Below, piece by piece: positions 17,109 to 25,727 of a stretch of DNA of 64,000 bases (its first letter is position 1; the number at the start of each line of letters is the position of its first letter). The position numbers and the translations under genes are program-made. The notes under the pieces are model-generated. The model was given only the letters and a program-made list of their open reading frames with translations, made no database searches and was not told the DNA's origin. The stretch is from Leptolyngbya sp. SIOISBB (lineage in GTDB: Bacteria > Cyanobacteriota > Cyanobacteriia > Phormidesmidales > Phormidesmidaceae), in contig JAAHII010000001.1 in NCBI GenBank assembly GCA_010671905.1, positions 6,224,026-6,288,025 of the forward strand, given 5' to 3'.

Positions 17109-17690
17109 ATGATCCGTCAGCATTTAAAAATGCGCACAGAAGTTTTGGCTTCTCTATTCGATTTTGTAGCGCAAATTACCTATTGTTTTTGTCAGCTGCC
17201 ATGTTCACTACTGACTGCGATTATGGTGGGGGTTATGAGCGCTAATTTTGTGCTCCACGGTCCAGCCTTGCTCTTGTTAATTTTCGCCGGTAGCGGCTTG
17301 GGCCTGATCTGGCGACAAGACGTGACCGGCAAAGCGGGTGTCTCTACCAACGCTTCTAGAAGCTGGACTGCCTGCCGTCAAACGATCCTGGCCATCGGCC
17401 TCAGTTTGCTATCACTCCTGACTCTGCTGGCTTTTCCGGCCCAGGCGCAATTCTTCGGTGGGGCCGAAACCTGGATGCAGACCAATTTTGGCGCGGCAAC
17501 GGGAGAGGCGATCCCCCTCGTCTTCAATGTGTTGCGAGGTCTTTTCCTGCTCTATGTGGGCATCTCGTTGGTGCGCGTTATCAATGGCGCTCGTCAGGAT
17601 GAGGATTGGCAAACGATCGCCCGCACGCCGCTCATTATCATCATCGCCGTCACCGCTGGTGACATTCTGACGACGCTCATCACCGGCTAA
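17109..17690 (+). CDS. VirB2/TrbC-like pilin subunit with long N-terminal extension
   Basis: A 193-residue protein with an excellent ribosome site (AAGGAGG). The C-terminal part, after the likely signal cleavage LLAFPAQAQ/FFGGAE (about residue 115), is a VirB2-type prepilin: a short polar start, then two hydrophobic helices (IPLVFNVLRGLFLLYVGISLVRVI and TPLIIIIAVTAGDILTTLI) around a polar loop. The N-terminal 110 residues add a further hydrophobic pair (TAIMVGVMSANFVLHGPALLLLIFAG), unusual for a pilin; the true start could be internal. It is the first gene of the transfer operon and is expected to form the conjugative pilus. Confidence 0.7.
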   Translation: MIRQHLKMRTEVLASLFDFVAQITYCFCQLPCSLLTAIMVGVMSANFVLHGPALLLLIFAGSGLGLIWRQDVTGKAGVSTNASRSWTACRQTILAIGLSLLSLLTLLAFPAQAQFFGGAETWMQTNFGAATGEAIPLVFNVLRGLFLLYVGISLVRVINGARQDEDWQTIARTPLIIIIAVTAGDILTTLITG

Positions 17691-17760
17691 TCCCGGTTGT
17701 TTCATTAATCAGATCGAGGGTGCAACTACCACCTGTTCTTTCAGCCCCCTTGAGCGATTT

Positions 17761-18141
17761 ATGCCTTCTCACTTTCGTCCGGTCAACGCCATTCTGGGCG
17801 CCCAACCCCGCTTAGGCCCCATTCCCGCCGACCAAATCATCCCGTGGTTCTGCATCACCGGCGTGTCTTACCTGGTGGGTCGCGGGTTCAACCTGAGTTG
17901 GCTGGCGATTGGCTTTATTGCGGCTTGGGGCATGTCTACCTGGTGGATTCTCACGGGGGGACAAAGCTGGAAGTTCACGGCCAAATTCGTGCCGACTCCT
18001 ACCTGGAGTCGCGGCTATGCCCGATATCTGAGATTTATCTACCATGAAACAGAAAATCGGCAAACACCGCCTCAAACTCGGCGGCCAAAAACACCGCCTC
18101 AAACTCGGCGGCCAATTCGTCGGCACCCTGACCCCTTTTGA
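17761..18141 (+). CDS. VirB3-like inner-membrane protein
   Basis: A 126-residue protein with the VirB3 layout: a short N-terminal tail, two adjacent hydrophobic helices (WFCITGVSYLVGRGFNLSWLAIGFIAAWGMSTWWILTGG, residues about 30-70), then a soluble tail with FVPTPTWSRGYARYL. It lies directly before the VirB4 gene, as VirB3 genes do. Its 3' end overlaps the VirB4 start by 98 bp. The overlap includes a 27-bp tandem duplication that adds a repeated PPQTRRPKT segment to its C-terminus. Confidence 0.65.
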   Translation: MPSHFRPVNAILGAQPRLGPIPADQIIPWFCITGVSYLVGRGFNLSWLAIGFIAAWGMSTWWILTGGQSWKFTAKFVPTPTWSRGYARYLRFIYHETENRQTPPQTRRPKTPPQTRRPIRRHPDPF

Positions 18142-20884
18142 AGATGCGCTCAATCTCGCCGCCATGCTGCGGGTCGAACTGCGGGGTCGGCGGGTCGGCG
18201 CTTATGTCCTCACCAAGGGGCAGAACCGAGAGCACTTGTGCTTCGTCTTTGGTTTTGACTGCAAAGGCATTCACAATACGCTGACCGATGCACAAGTCGA
18301 GACCATTTTTAGTCAACTGGAATCGGGGTTGAAGGACCTGCCTGGGGGTGAACGCCTGACGATTCATCTGGGGGCGTTTTCGTCGGATCGCACTCGTCAA
18401 CAAGATCTGGCTCAACTGACAGATCTGGCCCCCAGCCATGCCCTGAAGTTTTTGCTCACCAGCGATCGCGCCCGCATCCAGCAACTCACCCAGCAAGGTT
18501 TACGAAAACCTAAGTTTCTCAGGCTCTACGTCACCTACACCGTGCAAAGCGGTTCCGAAGGTGCCAAAGACCTGATCGAAAAGCTGATTGGTCGAGGGGA
18601 AACGCTCTGGAAGTCGTTTACGGGAGAACTGCAAAACGCGAAGAACCAACGCCTGCAAACGGTCATCACCAAAGCCTTTACCGATGGCTTTCTGCTGTGG
18701 GAGCAGGTGCTCTCTAACAAGATGGGGCTCTCGATCAAGCCGTTGGGTGAAGTTGATCTGTGGACGTTGCTCTGGCAGCGCTTTAATCAAAGCGAGCCGA
18801 TTCCGATTCCCCAACTCATCGTTTTAGATGGCCAAGGGTTACACGAACAGGTCAACTCTGAAGTTCACAGCACCACCCTGCTCACCCGAGCCGGGGTTCC
18901 CATTGCCGGGAAATCCTGGGCCAAGGTCAACGGTCAGTACGTGGCTCCCCTCACCTTTCTGGAAAAACCGGGGGGCTGGGCCAGTGAGTTTGCTCAACTA
19001 CGTTACCTCTGGGAAGTCCTTTCCAGAGAGACCGTTGCAGATACTGAGATCTTCTGCCAGCTAACCCGCGCGAACGAAACCCTGGTGAAGACGACAGTGC
19101 AGCGGATGCTGAAGCAGTCCAACCTGACAGCCACCCTGGCGGAAGAGGGCAATTCCGTGGATGTGGCGGCGGAGCTGAAAATGAAGCGCTCCATTGAAGC
19201 TCAAGAGGAGCTATTTGAAGGTGCCCTGCCTATTCATACGGCTGTAGTGTTTCTGATTCATCGCCCGACTCTGGAGCAGCTGGACGAAGCCTGCCGGTAT
19301 CTGCAAAGCTGCTTTCGCCGTCCTGCCTGGGTGGAGCGGGAGCAAGATTATGCCTGGAAAGTCTGGCTGCAAACGCTGCCGATTGTCTGGGACGCCTTGA
19401 TGGCCAGTCCGTTCAACCGCAGGCAGCTCTATCTGACGGGAGAAGTGCCGGGGCTGATGCCCTTAGTGCTCACTCAGCCCTGTGATACCAACGGCTTTGA
19501 GCTGATTGCGGAGGAAGGGGGCAGCCCGATTCACCTGGACTTGTTTACCCAGCACAAAAACCTGGGACTGTTCGCCACGACTCGTGCGGGAAAGTCCGTA
19601 CTGGTCTCCGGCATCCTCACTCAGGCTTTGGCCTATCGCTTTCCGGTCGTCGCCCTGGACTTCCCAAAACCTGATGGTTCTTCCACCTTCACCGACTATA
19701 CCCAGCTAATCGGCGGAGCCTACTTTGACATCTCCCGTGAGTCCAACAACCTGTTCGAGCTGCCTGACTTGCGGCACCTGCCCAGCGACGAGCAAAAAGA
19801 ACGCTTGCAAGACTTCCAATCGTTCCTTGAATCGGCACTGCTGACGATGATTGTGGGTTCGGGGGCAAACGGGTCGGTGATGACCCAGACCATCCGCTCC
19901 ATCCTGGTGCTGGCGCTGAATGCGTTCTTTGGGGATAGTCAGATTCAGCAGCGCTATCTAGCAGCCATGGAAGGGCGCTTGGGCTCTGACGCTTGGGATA
20001 GAATCCCTACGCTGGCGGACTTTCTGGCATTCTGCACCCCAGAGCAGCTCGATTTGCAACAGGTGGGCGGCAACATCGAAGCGGCGCTGAACATGATTGA
20101 GTTGCGGCTCCGGTTCTGGCTCTCCAGCCGCGTCGGGCGAGCCATTTCGGCCCCGTCCAGCTTCCCGACCGATGCGCAACTGCTGGTCTTTGCCCTGCGG
20201 AATTTGGCGAATGAGGAAGATGCGGCAGTGCTCGCCCTTTCCGCCTATGCCGCCGCCCTGCGGCGGGCCTTGGAAGCTCCAGCTTCTATCTTCTTCATTG
20301 ATGAAGCCCCCATCCTGTTTGAGTTTGACGAAATCGGCGCTTTGATTGGCAGACTCTGTGCCAACGGCGCGAAAGCGGGAATTCGAGTGATTATCTCCGC
20401 TCAAGATCCCGATACGGTTCATAAGTCACCGGCCAGCGCCAAGATCTTTCAGAACCTGACGACGCGCCTGATTGGCCGGGTGCAACCGACAGCCGTCGAT
20501 AGTTTTGAGCGCATCCTCAAGTATCCGCCCGCCATCATCAATCGCAACGCTAGCGACAGCTTTTTTCCCAAACGAGAGGGCATCTACAGCCAATGGCTGC
20601 TCGACAACAACGGCATCTACACTTACTGCCGCTACTATCCCGCCTTTGCCCAGCTGGCGGCAGTTGCGAATAATCCCGATGAGCAAGCCACCCGAGATCT
20701 GGTACTGCGCCATGCCCCCGATGAGTTTACCGGCCTAGCAGAATTTGCCCGGCTGCTGGTGCAGTCCATTCAATCTGGCGAACCACTGTCAGTCATCACC
20801 GAGCGCTGGTTTGCCGAGCGCAATCCCCATCCCGAAGTGCCGATCGCCCCGTTTAACTCTCTTCACTCTGGAGGTTCCCGATGA
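18044..20884 (+). CDS. VirB4/TraC-family conjugation ATPase
   Basis: A 946-residue protein. Residues 1-480 are the VirB4 N-terminal domain. The ATPase core has the P-loop GLFATTRAGKSVLVSG (about 510; the first Gly of the usual GxxxxGKS is Ala), then VVALDFPKPDGSSTFTDY, the Walker B ASIFFIDEAPILFEFDE (about 749), RVIISAQDPDTV and FQNLTTRLIGRVQP. VirB4 powers assembly of the transfer pilus at the inner membrane. The first 30 residues contain a twofold repeat (KHRLKLGGQ) from the 27-bp tandem duplication in the overlap with the VirB3-like gene. The stop codon overlaps the next start (ATGA). Confidence 0.9.
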   Translation: MKQKIGKHRLKLGGQKHRLKLGGQFVGTLTPFEDALNLAAMLRVELRGRRVGAYVLTKGQNREHLCFVFGFDCKGIHNTLTDAQVETIFSQLESGLKDLPGGERLTIHLGAFSSDRTRQQDLAQLTDLAPSHALKFLLTSDRARIQQLTQQGLRKPKFLRLYVTYTVQSGSEGAKDLIEKLIGRGETLWKSFTGELQNAKNQRLQTVITKAFTDGFLLWEQVLSNKMGLSIKPLGEVDLWTLLWQRFNQSEPIPIPQLIVLDGQGLHEQVNSEVHSTTLLTRAGVPIAGKSWAKVNGQYVAPLTFLEKPGGWASEFAQLRYLWEVLSRETVADTEIFCQLTRANETLVKTTVQRMLKQSNLTATLAEEGNSVDVAAELKMKRSIEAQEELFEGALPIHTAVVFLIHRPTLEQLDEACRYLQSCFRRPAWVEREQDYAWKVWLQTLPIVWDALMASPFNRRQLYLTGEVPGLMPLVLTQPCDTNGFELIAEEGGSPIHLDLFTQHKNLGLFATTRAGKSVLVSGILTQALAYRFPVVALDFPKPDGSSTFTDYTQLIGGAYFDISRESNNLFELPDLRHLPSDEQKERLQDFQSFLESALLTMIVGSGANGSVMTQTIRSILVLALNAFFGDSQIQQRYLAAMEGRLGSDAWDRIPTLADFLAFCTPEQLDLQQVGGNIEAALNMIELRLRFWLSSRVGRAISAPSSFPTDAQLLVFALRNLANEEDAAVLALSAYAAALRRALEAPASIFFIDEAPILFEFDEIGALIGRLCANGAKAGIRVIISAQDPDTVHKSPASAKIFQNLTTRLIGRVQPTAVDSFERILKYPPAIINRNASDSFFPKREGIYSQWLLDNNGIYTYCRYYPAFAQLAAVANNPDEQATRDLVLRHAPDEFTGLAEFARLLVQSIQSGEPLSVITERWFAERNPHPEVPIAPFNSLHSGGSR
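18062..18115. repeat. 27-bp tandem duplication in the VirB3/VirB4 overlap
   Basis: Two near-identical 27-bp units start at 18062 and 18089 (core ACACCGCCTCAAACTCGG). Because 27 is a multiple of three, both overlapping frames stay open and each gains nine repeated residues (PPQTRRPKT in one frame, KHRLKLGGQ in the other). Confidence 0.85.
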
Positions 20885-21603
20885 CTCCGAAAATCCGCTT
20901 TGCCTTGATCCCGATTCTCGCGACGACACTGCTGCTTGCGCCGGTCAAACCAGCCGCCGCATCCCAAGTTGATACGACGTTTAACGACATCTTTGGCATT
21001 TTTCGCCAAGCTTTTGAGGACGTTAGAGCCTACGTCGAACAAACCATTACGGGTGTGATGGATTCCCTCCCCGGTGAGCTGGATGGGGTGATCCACAATG
21101 CGGTTGGCGATCTGGGTCTGGTTGATCCGAATCAGGTTCGCTCCGATATCGCCGCAGAACTAGCCGCCACTTTGACCGGGGACTTGGCGCAGTCCGATAC
21201 CGTGCAGGCTGCCGCTGAAACCGCCAACGAGATCGACCGGCAGCTCACCCGCGCCCAAGTGGATGCGGTGTTAAGTCAGTCAGGCCAAACCGCGACCCGC
21301 GACAAAATCACTTGGATGGAAAACACGATTGGCCAAGTGCAGCAGCATGCGGATTCAGCTCAGGTGGCGGTCTCCACCCAGGACGCCATCAAGGCGATGG
21401 CGCAGCAAAATGCCCGGCAGTCAGAAGTGTTAGGTGCCGTGCAGTCAGAACTGTTGCAGTCGCGGCAGGATGCGCAGCTGACCAATCTCAACCTGGCCAA
21501 TATTTCGCAAAACCTGGATCAAGAAGCCCGCGCTCGCCGCCTTCAGGAGTTGGGCAGTGCCCTGGACACGCTGCAAATCAGCAGTCAAGCCCGCTTGTTC
21601 TAG
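20881..21603 (+). CDS. VirB5/TrbJ-like periplasmic protein
   Basis: A 240-residue protein with a signal peptide (MTPKIRFALIPILATTLLLAPVKPAAA, likely cut before SQVD). The mature part is mostly helical and Gln/Ala/Asp-rich (ELAATLTGDLAQSDTVQAAAETANEID, DAIKAMAQQNARQSEVLGAVQSELLQ), as in VirB5/TrbJ minor pilins. The order after VirB4 and before the VirB6-like gene supports the call. The start overlaps the VirB4 stop by 4 bp. Confidence 0.6.
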   Translation: MTPKIRFALIPILATTLLLAPVKPAAASQVDTTFNDIFGIFRQAFEDVRAYVEQTITGVMDSLPGELDGVIHNAVGDLGLVDPNQVRSDIAAELAATLTGDLAQSDTVQAAAETANEIDRQLTRAQVDAVLSQSGQTATRDKITWMENTIGQVQQHADSAQVAVSTQDAIKAMAQQNARQSEVLGAVQSELLQSRQDAQLTNLNLANISQNLDQEARARRLQELGSALDTLQISSQARLF

Positions 21604-21643
21604 GCGTCAGTTCGCCATGACGTCAATTTAAACTTCCTTCGCC

Positions 21644-22744
21644 ATGCATTCACTTTGGTTCTCTCTCCCCGTTGCTCAAGTTCCCCGCGACACCGCCGAC
21701 ATCATTGAAGGCGGGCAAGTCGCGTCGGAAGCGGTGGCCGAGAGCTGGAATCAGCTGTGGGATAGCGTCCTGCAAGGGGGGCTGTACTTTGCCCTGGCGC
21801 GAGTCGGCGTCCTCTTTGCCGTGGCGACCCTACTGTTTTTCCTCACCCAGTGGACCCGGCAGATGGTGGAAGGGGACAGCCAGCGAGCCTATGCCGACTT
21901 CATCTGGCCGCTGCTGGTGATCATCTTGCTGTCTAACAATGGCGAGCGACTGGCGGCGATCACCCTGGATATTCGCAACTACATCAATCAGGTCAATCAA
22001 GACGTGTTAGCCTACACCGCTGCCGATATTCAGCTGCAAGAAGCCTATCAAACCGCTGTGTTGGAAGGCTCGGTGGAGCAGACCATCATCCAGCGACGCA
22101 ACCAGTGCTACGAACTGCAAAATCCAGAGGAGCGGGCGAACTGTATTGAACTGGCGGCCATTGAGGCACGGGAATTTATCGAAGACTACCGGGCTAGAAC
22201 CGGCAATCTCAATGCGCTGTCTCGGGCCTGGGAAGCGGCACAAGCGGGAGACAATCCTCTGGATTCCGGTTTACGGTTTGGCGGAGCGCTGATGGGCTCG
22301 GGGTTTCAGACCGTGACGCGAGGCATTTTGATGGCGTTGCACATCGCCTTTCAATGGCTGATTGAAGCCTCGATGCTGCTCACGGCCACCCTTGGCCCTT
22401 TGGCGGTCGGTGGGTCATTGCTGCCAGTGGGAGCAAAACCGCTCTTTGCCTGGTTGACCGGTTTCTTTTCCCTCGCGGTGGCCAAGCTCAGTTTCAACAT
22501 TCTCTCGGGACTGGTTTCGCTGGCGGTGCTGAATGCCGGGGACGCCCATCCCCTGATTGCGCCCTTCTTTCTGGGGTTACTCGCTCCCATTTTGTCTCTG
22601 GCGTTGGCCTCTGGTGGCGGCATGACGGTGTTTGGAGCCCTGACCAGCGCGGCGGGGGTGATCGCCGGAACCGGGGCAATGGGCGGCATTGCTCGCACGC
22701 CCGGTTACTCTGCTCGCCGCCGGGCTTATCGGATGCGCCGCTGA
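21644..22744 (+). CDS. VirB6/TrbL-like polytopic inner-membrane protein
   Basis: A 366-residue protein with about six hydrophobic segments: LYFALARVGVLFAVATLLFFL, FIWPLLVIILLS, then after a soluble helical stretch (residues about 110-200) GILMALHIAFQWLIEASMLLTATLGPLAV, LFAWLTGFFSLAVAKLSFNILSGLVSLAVL, FFLGLLAPILSLALASGGG, and a Gly-rich end with a basic tail (RRRAYRMRR). This is the topology of VirB6/TrbL, the inner-membrane channel part. It follows the VirB5-like gene by about 40 bp. Confidence 0.7.
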   Translation: MHSLWFSLPVAQVPRDTADIIEGGQVASEAVAESWNQLWDSVLQGGLYFALARVGVLFAVATLLFFLTQWTRQMVEGDSQRAYADFIWPLLVIILLSNNGERLAAITLDIRNYINQVNQDVLAYTAADIQLQEAYQTAVLEGSVEQTIIQRRNQCYELQNPEERANCIELAAIEAREFIEDYRARTGNLNALSRAWEAAQAGDNPLDSGLRFGGALMGSGFQTVTRGILMALHIAFQWLIEASMLLTATLGPLAVGGSLLPVGAKPLFAWLTGFFSLAVAKLSFNILSGLVSLAVLNAGDAHPLIAPFFLGLLAPILSLALASGGGMTVFGALTSAAGVIAGTGAMGGIARTPGYSARRRAYRMRR

Positions 22745-22767
22745 ACTCATTCAACAGGAAACCTCCT

Positions 22768-23505
22768 ATGGTGCAGTTAATCGAGAAACGCAACACGAAT
22801 TATTTGCCGCTATTTGTGCTGGGCAGTGTAGGACTCCAACTGGTCATTCTGGTATTCCTGTTTGTCCAAGCCGGTGCCCTCAGCCGCCTGAGTCGTCAAG
22901 CCGCTCCCACCCTGGTGCAAATGCAGGATGGGCAAGCCATCCGGGTCGGGGCGATGGAGGCTCAAGACCGCGCCCCAGAAACGATTCGGCGTTTCGTTAA
23001 CGACACGTTGGTGTTGATGTTCAACTGGAGCGGCAGCCTCCCAGCGGCGACTGCCGAAGCGGACAATCAGCCCCAGCCGGATCCAGGGCTCCCGGTAGAG
23101 ATGGAGCGCGGCAAGGGGCAGGTGGCTACCGCCAGCTGGCAAGCCAGTTTTGCCTTCTCAGAAGACTTCCGTCAGGACTTTCTTAAGCGAGTCGCCGAAT
23201 TGACGCCACCAGGGGTTTTCAGCGGTACGACTCAGGTGGTGATGGTGGTCAACCACGTCTCTGAGCCCGCAGTCGTCGGTGAGGGACGCTGGCAAGTAGA
23301 CGTCGTCGCTCACCTCTACGTCTTCGATGAAACCAATGCTGTGGGAGAGGCGATTCCCTTTAACCGCGAAGTGTTTGTGGAAGCCGTCACGGCTCCAGCG
23401 GTTCCCGACGGCGAAACACCCTTGGAGCAGGCCATCTACGGCATTCGTCAGGCAGGGCTACAAGTCTATGCCATCCGTGAACTCAACCGCGAGGACTTGC
23501 CATGA
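22768..23505 (+). CDS. VirB8/TraE-like inner-membrane scaffold protein
   Basis: A 245-residue bitopic protein: a short cytoplasmic N-terminus, one hydrophobic helix (YLPLFVLGSVGLQLVILVFLFVQAG, about 12-36), and a periplasmic domain with the alpha+beta pattern of VirB8/TraE (PETIRRFVNDTLVLMFNWSG, FSEDFRQDFLKRVAELTPPGVFSG, GRWQVDVVAHLYVFDE). It overlaps the next gene by 4 bp. Similarity is structural in pattern, not by a strict motif, so the assignment leans on order in the operon. Confidence 0.6.
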   Translation: MVQLIEKRNTNYLPLFVLGSVGLQLVILVFLFVQAGALSRLSRQAAPTLVQMQDGQAIRVGAMEAQDRAPETIRRFVNDTLVLMFNWSGSLPAATAEADNQPQPDPGLPVEMERGKGQVATASWQASFAFSEDFRQDFLKRVAELTPPGVFSGTTQVVMVVNHVSEPAVVGEGRWQVDVVAHLYVFDETNAVGEAIPFNREVFVEAVTAPAVPDGETPLEQAIYGIRQAGLQVYAIRELNREDLP

Positions 23506-24983
23506 GTACCCCTGATAATTTTTGGGATGAACAGGAAATGGCGGATCTGGTGGGCTTGCAGCTACCAGACCAAGAGGTGCCTGCTCAGGAAACTGAGTCG
23601 GCTCCGCCAGATTCTGATAATGGTCATGTTCCTGACCCTGGACCGCTGTTAGACCCCGAAGATTTGGATGAGTCCGCTACCGTTGGGACGGCGCAAAAAC
23701 CGGGGCGATCGCTCGCCGCTAATCCCTTCACGAAACTGGGTGTAGTCGCGGCAGGAACGGGCTTGGTGATTGGCGTACTGGCGGTATTCACCAGTGGCGT
23801 CATGAATCAAGGTGATTCTCAACCTGTCGAAGAGGCGCAGGCCGATTTTGCTGAACCGATGGTGGCAGCAGAGGAATCAGCGGATGGCGATCGCGGACAA
23901 TTGCTGACCGATTTAGCGATGGGGCAACAACAAGCGGAACTAGAAGCCCTGGCCGAAGAAGAATCTACCCCTCGACCAGAGCCAGAGCCTGCCGTAACTC
24001 AGGAAACGCCACAATTTTCGTCACCGCCGCGACCCGCCCCGCGATCGCCCCAACCGGTTGTGCAGCGTTCAGCCCCACCCCCTCGCCCCACCCCTGCTCC
24101 TCGGGTCAGCGCTGCTCAGCCAAGGCCAACAGTAACGGCTCCAGAGCCAGAAGGGGATCCGATGGAGCAGTGGATGGCCTTGTCGCAGATCGGCAGTTAT
24201 CGCCAAGGAACAGAAGCCTCGCCTCTTCAACAAACAGAACCACTATCGTCTCCTGACTCAGTTGAAGTAACAAGCAATCCGACCACCTCAATTTGGCCAG
24301 AAATCAACCATGCCGAAGAAGCCGCCATTCTTCAGGGACGCCCCCTGCCAACATCATCGGCAGCGCTTGTCACAGGCACTCAAGCCAAAGCGGTTTTGGA
24401 AATGCCTTTGATTTGGGCAGCGACGACAGAAACAGAAGCGCCTCAGTTCATAGTGAAACTGACAGAGCCGTTGTTGACTCCTGAGGACGCAATTGGTCTA
24501 CCAGCAGAAACGGCGTTGGTCGTACAGGTGGACTCGGTCGATGAGAGTGGTTTGGCTCAACTGTCAGTGGTTTCGTTCATTCGAGACGGCCATGAGGTGG
24601 CACTCCCCACTGGTGCAATCCAACTACGAGGGTTAGAGGGGACGCCCCTAATCGCGCAAAAGTACGGCGACCCTGGCAGCGACATCGCCCGGATGGACCT
24701 CAATATGGCGGCGATGTCGGGGGTTTCCCGAGTCGCTGAGTTGATCAATCGGCCTCAATCTTCCTCCGTGATTAGCAATATCGGGGGCAGCACCGTCACC
24801 CAAGAAACTGGAGACCCCAATATTCTGGCTGGTCTGCTCGAAGGGGCCTTTGGCCAATTGAGCGAACAAATGGCAGAGCGCAACCAAGCGGCCCTGGAGG
24901 AAATCCTCAATCGGCCCACCATCTGGTATCTCCCGCCCGGAAAGGAGGTCGAAGTGTACATCAATCACACGGTGGCGCTATGA
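23502..24983 (+). CDS. VirB10/TrbI-like core-complex protein
   Basis: A 493-residue protein with an acidic cytoplasmic N-terminus, one membrane helix (LGVVAAGTGLVIGVLAVFTSGV, about 77-100), a Pro-rich span crossing the periplasm (PRPAPRSPQP, PPPRPTPAPRVS, about 165-205) and a C-terminal beta domain (LEMPLIWAA through PGKEVEVYINHTVAL). This is the VirB10/TrbI architecture: a protein spanning both membranes that couples inner-membrane ATPases to the outer-membrane pore. Its stop overlaps the start of the VirB9-like gene by 4 bp. Confidence 0.82.
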   Translation: MSTPDNFWDEQEMADLVGLQLPDQEVPAQETESAPPDSDNGHVPDPGPLLDPEDLDESATVGTAQKPGRSLAANPFTKLGVVAAGTGLVIGVLAVFTSGVMNQGDSQPVEEAQADFAEPMVAAEESADGDRGQLLTDLAMGQQQAELEALAEEESTPRPEPEPAVTQETPQFSSPPRPAPRSPQPVVQRSAPPPRPTPAPRVSAAQPRPTVTAPEPEGDPMEQWMALSQIGSYRQGTEASPLQQTEPLSSPDSVEVTSNPTTSIWPEINHAEEAAILQGRPLPTSSAALVTGTQAKAVLEMPLIWAATTETEAPQFIVKLTEPLLTPEDAIGLPAETALVVQVDSVDESGLAQLSVVSFIRDGHEVALPTGAIQLRGLEGTPLIAQKYGDPGSDIARMDLNMAAMSGVSRVAELINRPQSSSVISNIGGSTVTQETGDPNILAGLLEGAFGQLSEQMAERNQAALEEILNRPTIWYLPPGKEVEVYINHTVAL

Positions 24984-25706
24984 AAAGATGCTGGATTCCT
25001 TGGTTGTTTATCGGGGTGATCGCTATCAATGGCTGGCCCATCCCATCAGTTCAGGCGCAGTCGGTGGTCTCAATTTCGGCTGATCGGGCTCAAGGTCTCA
25101 TCGGTGTCACGCCAGTCCTCCATCTCTGGTCGGGCTATGGCACAAACCTCAGCTTCCTCCCCTACCAATGAACGCATTGTGCAGGTGTGGATTGATGATC
25201 CGGCGCGGGTTGCTCTGGACTTTGATGAACCGCTGTGTCCTGCCGTTGCCGAATCAGACTGTATTTCCGGTAATCCCTCAGTCATTCACCTGCGACGAAT
25301 CCAGGGATTGGACTTTGAGCACTTGCCGAGCGCTAGCGGCACCTTACTCACTGTCATCACTGAGGCGACACATGGGGAACGCCACCTCTATGAATTTCGC
25401 ATCGAATTTGGTGATGGCGACCCGGACTATCACACCGTGGCCGTTCAGCCGTCTTCGCCCATTCACTCGCTATTGGGTCCTGGCGACGTACGTCGAGGGC
25501 TAGAAATTGCGGCATCGAGAGACCTGATTCGTCCCGAACAAGATCTGTGGAACCGACTGAAAACCTTTCTAGACCTGACTCAGCAAGGGCTAGAGATTCC
25601 GATTGCCTCAGAACATGCCGGAGTTTCCCTGGAGCTGATTACCCAACTCGCAGAGTGGGGAGCCAGGGCTCGCGATGATCCGCCGCTGACCTCAACTGAC
25701 CGTTAG
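24980..25706 (+). pseudogene. VirB9/TrbG-like outer-membrane core protein, interrupted by one frameshift
   Basis: The frame from 24980 gives a signal peptide (MKRCWIPWLFIGVIAINGW, cut near VQAQS) and PVLHLWSGYGTNLSFLP, then stops at 25171. Another frame continues TNERIVQVWIDDPARVALDFDEPLC to the stop at 25706. One extra C in the C4 run at 25159-25162 explains the break; the repaired protein has 241 residues. GYGTNLSFLPTNERIVQVWIDDP is the kind of N-terminal beta domain VirB9/TrbG/TraK proteins use at the outer-membrane pore. As sequenced, the pore gene would be broken while all its neighbours are intact, so a base-call error is a serious alternative. Confidence 0.65.
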
Positions 25707-25727
25707 TCCTTCATTCAAGTTAAGGCC

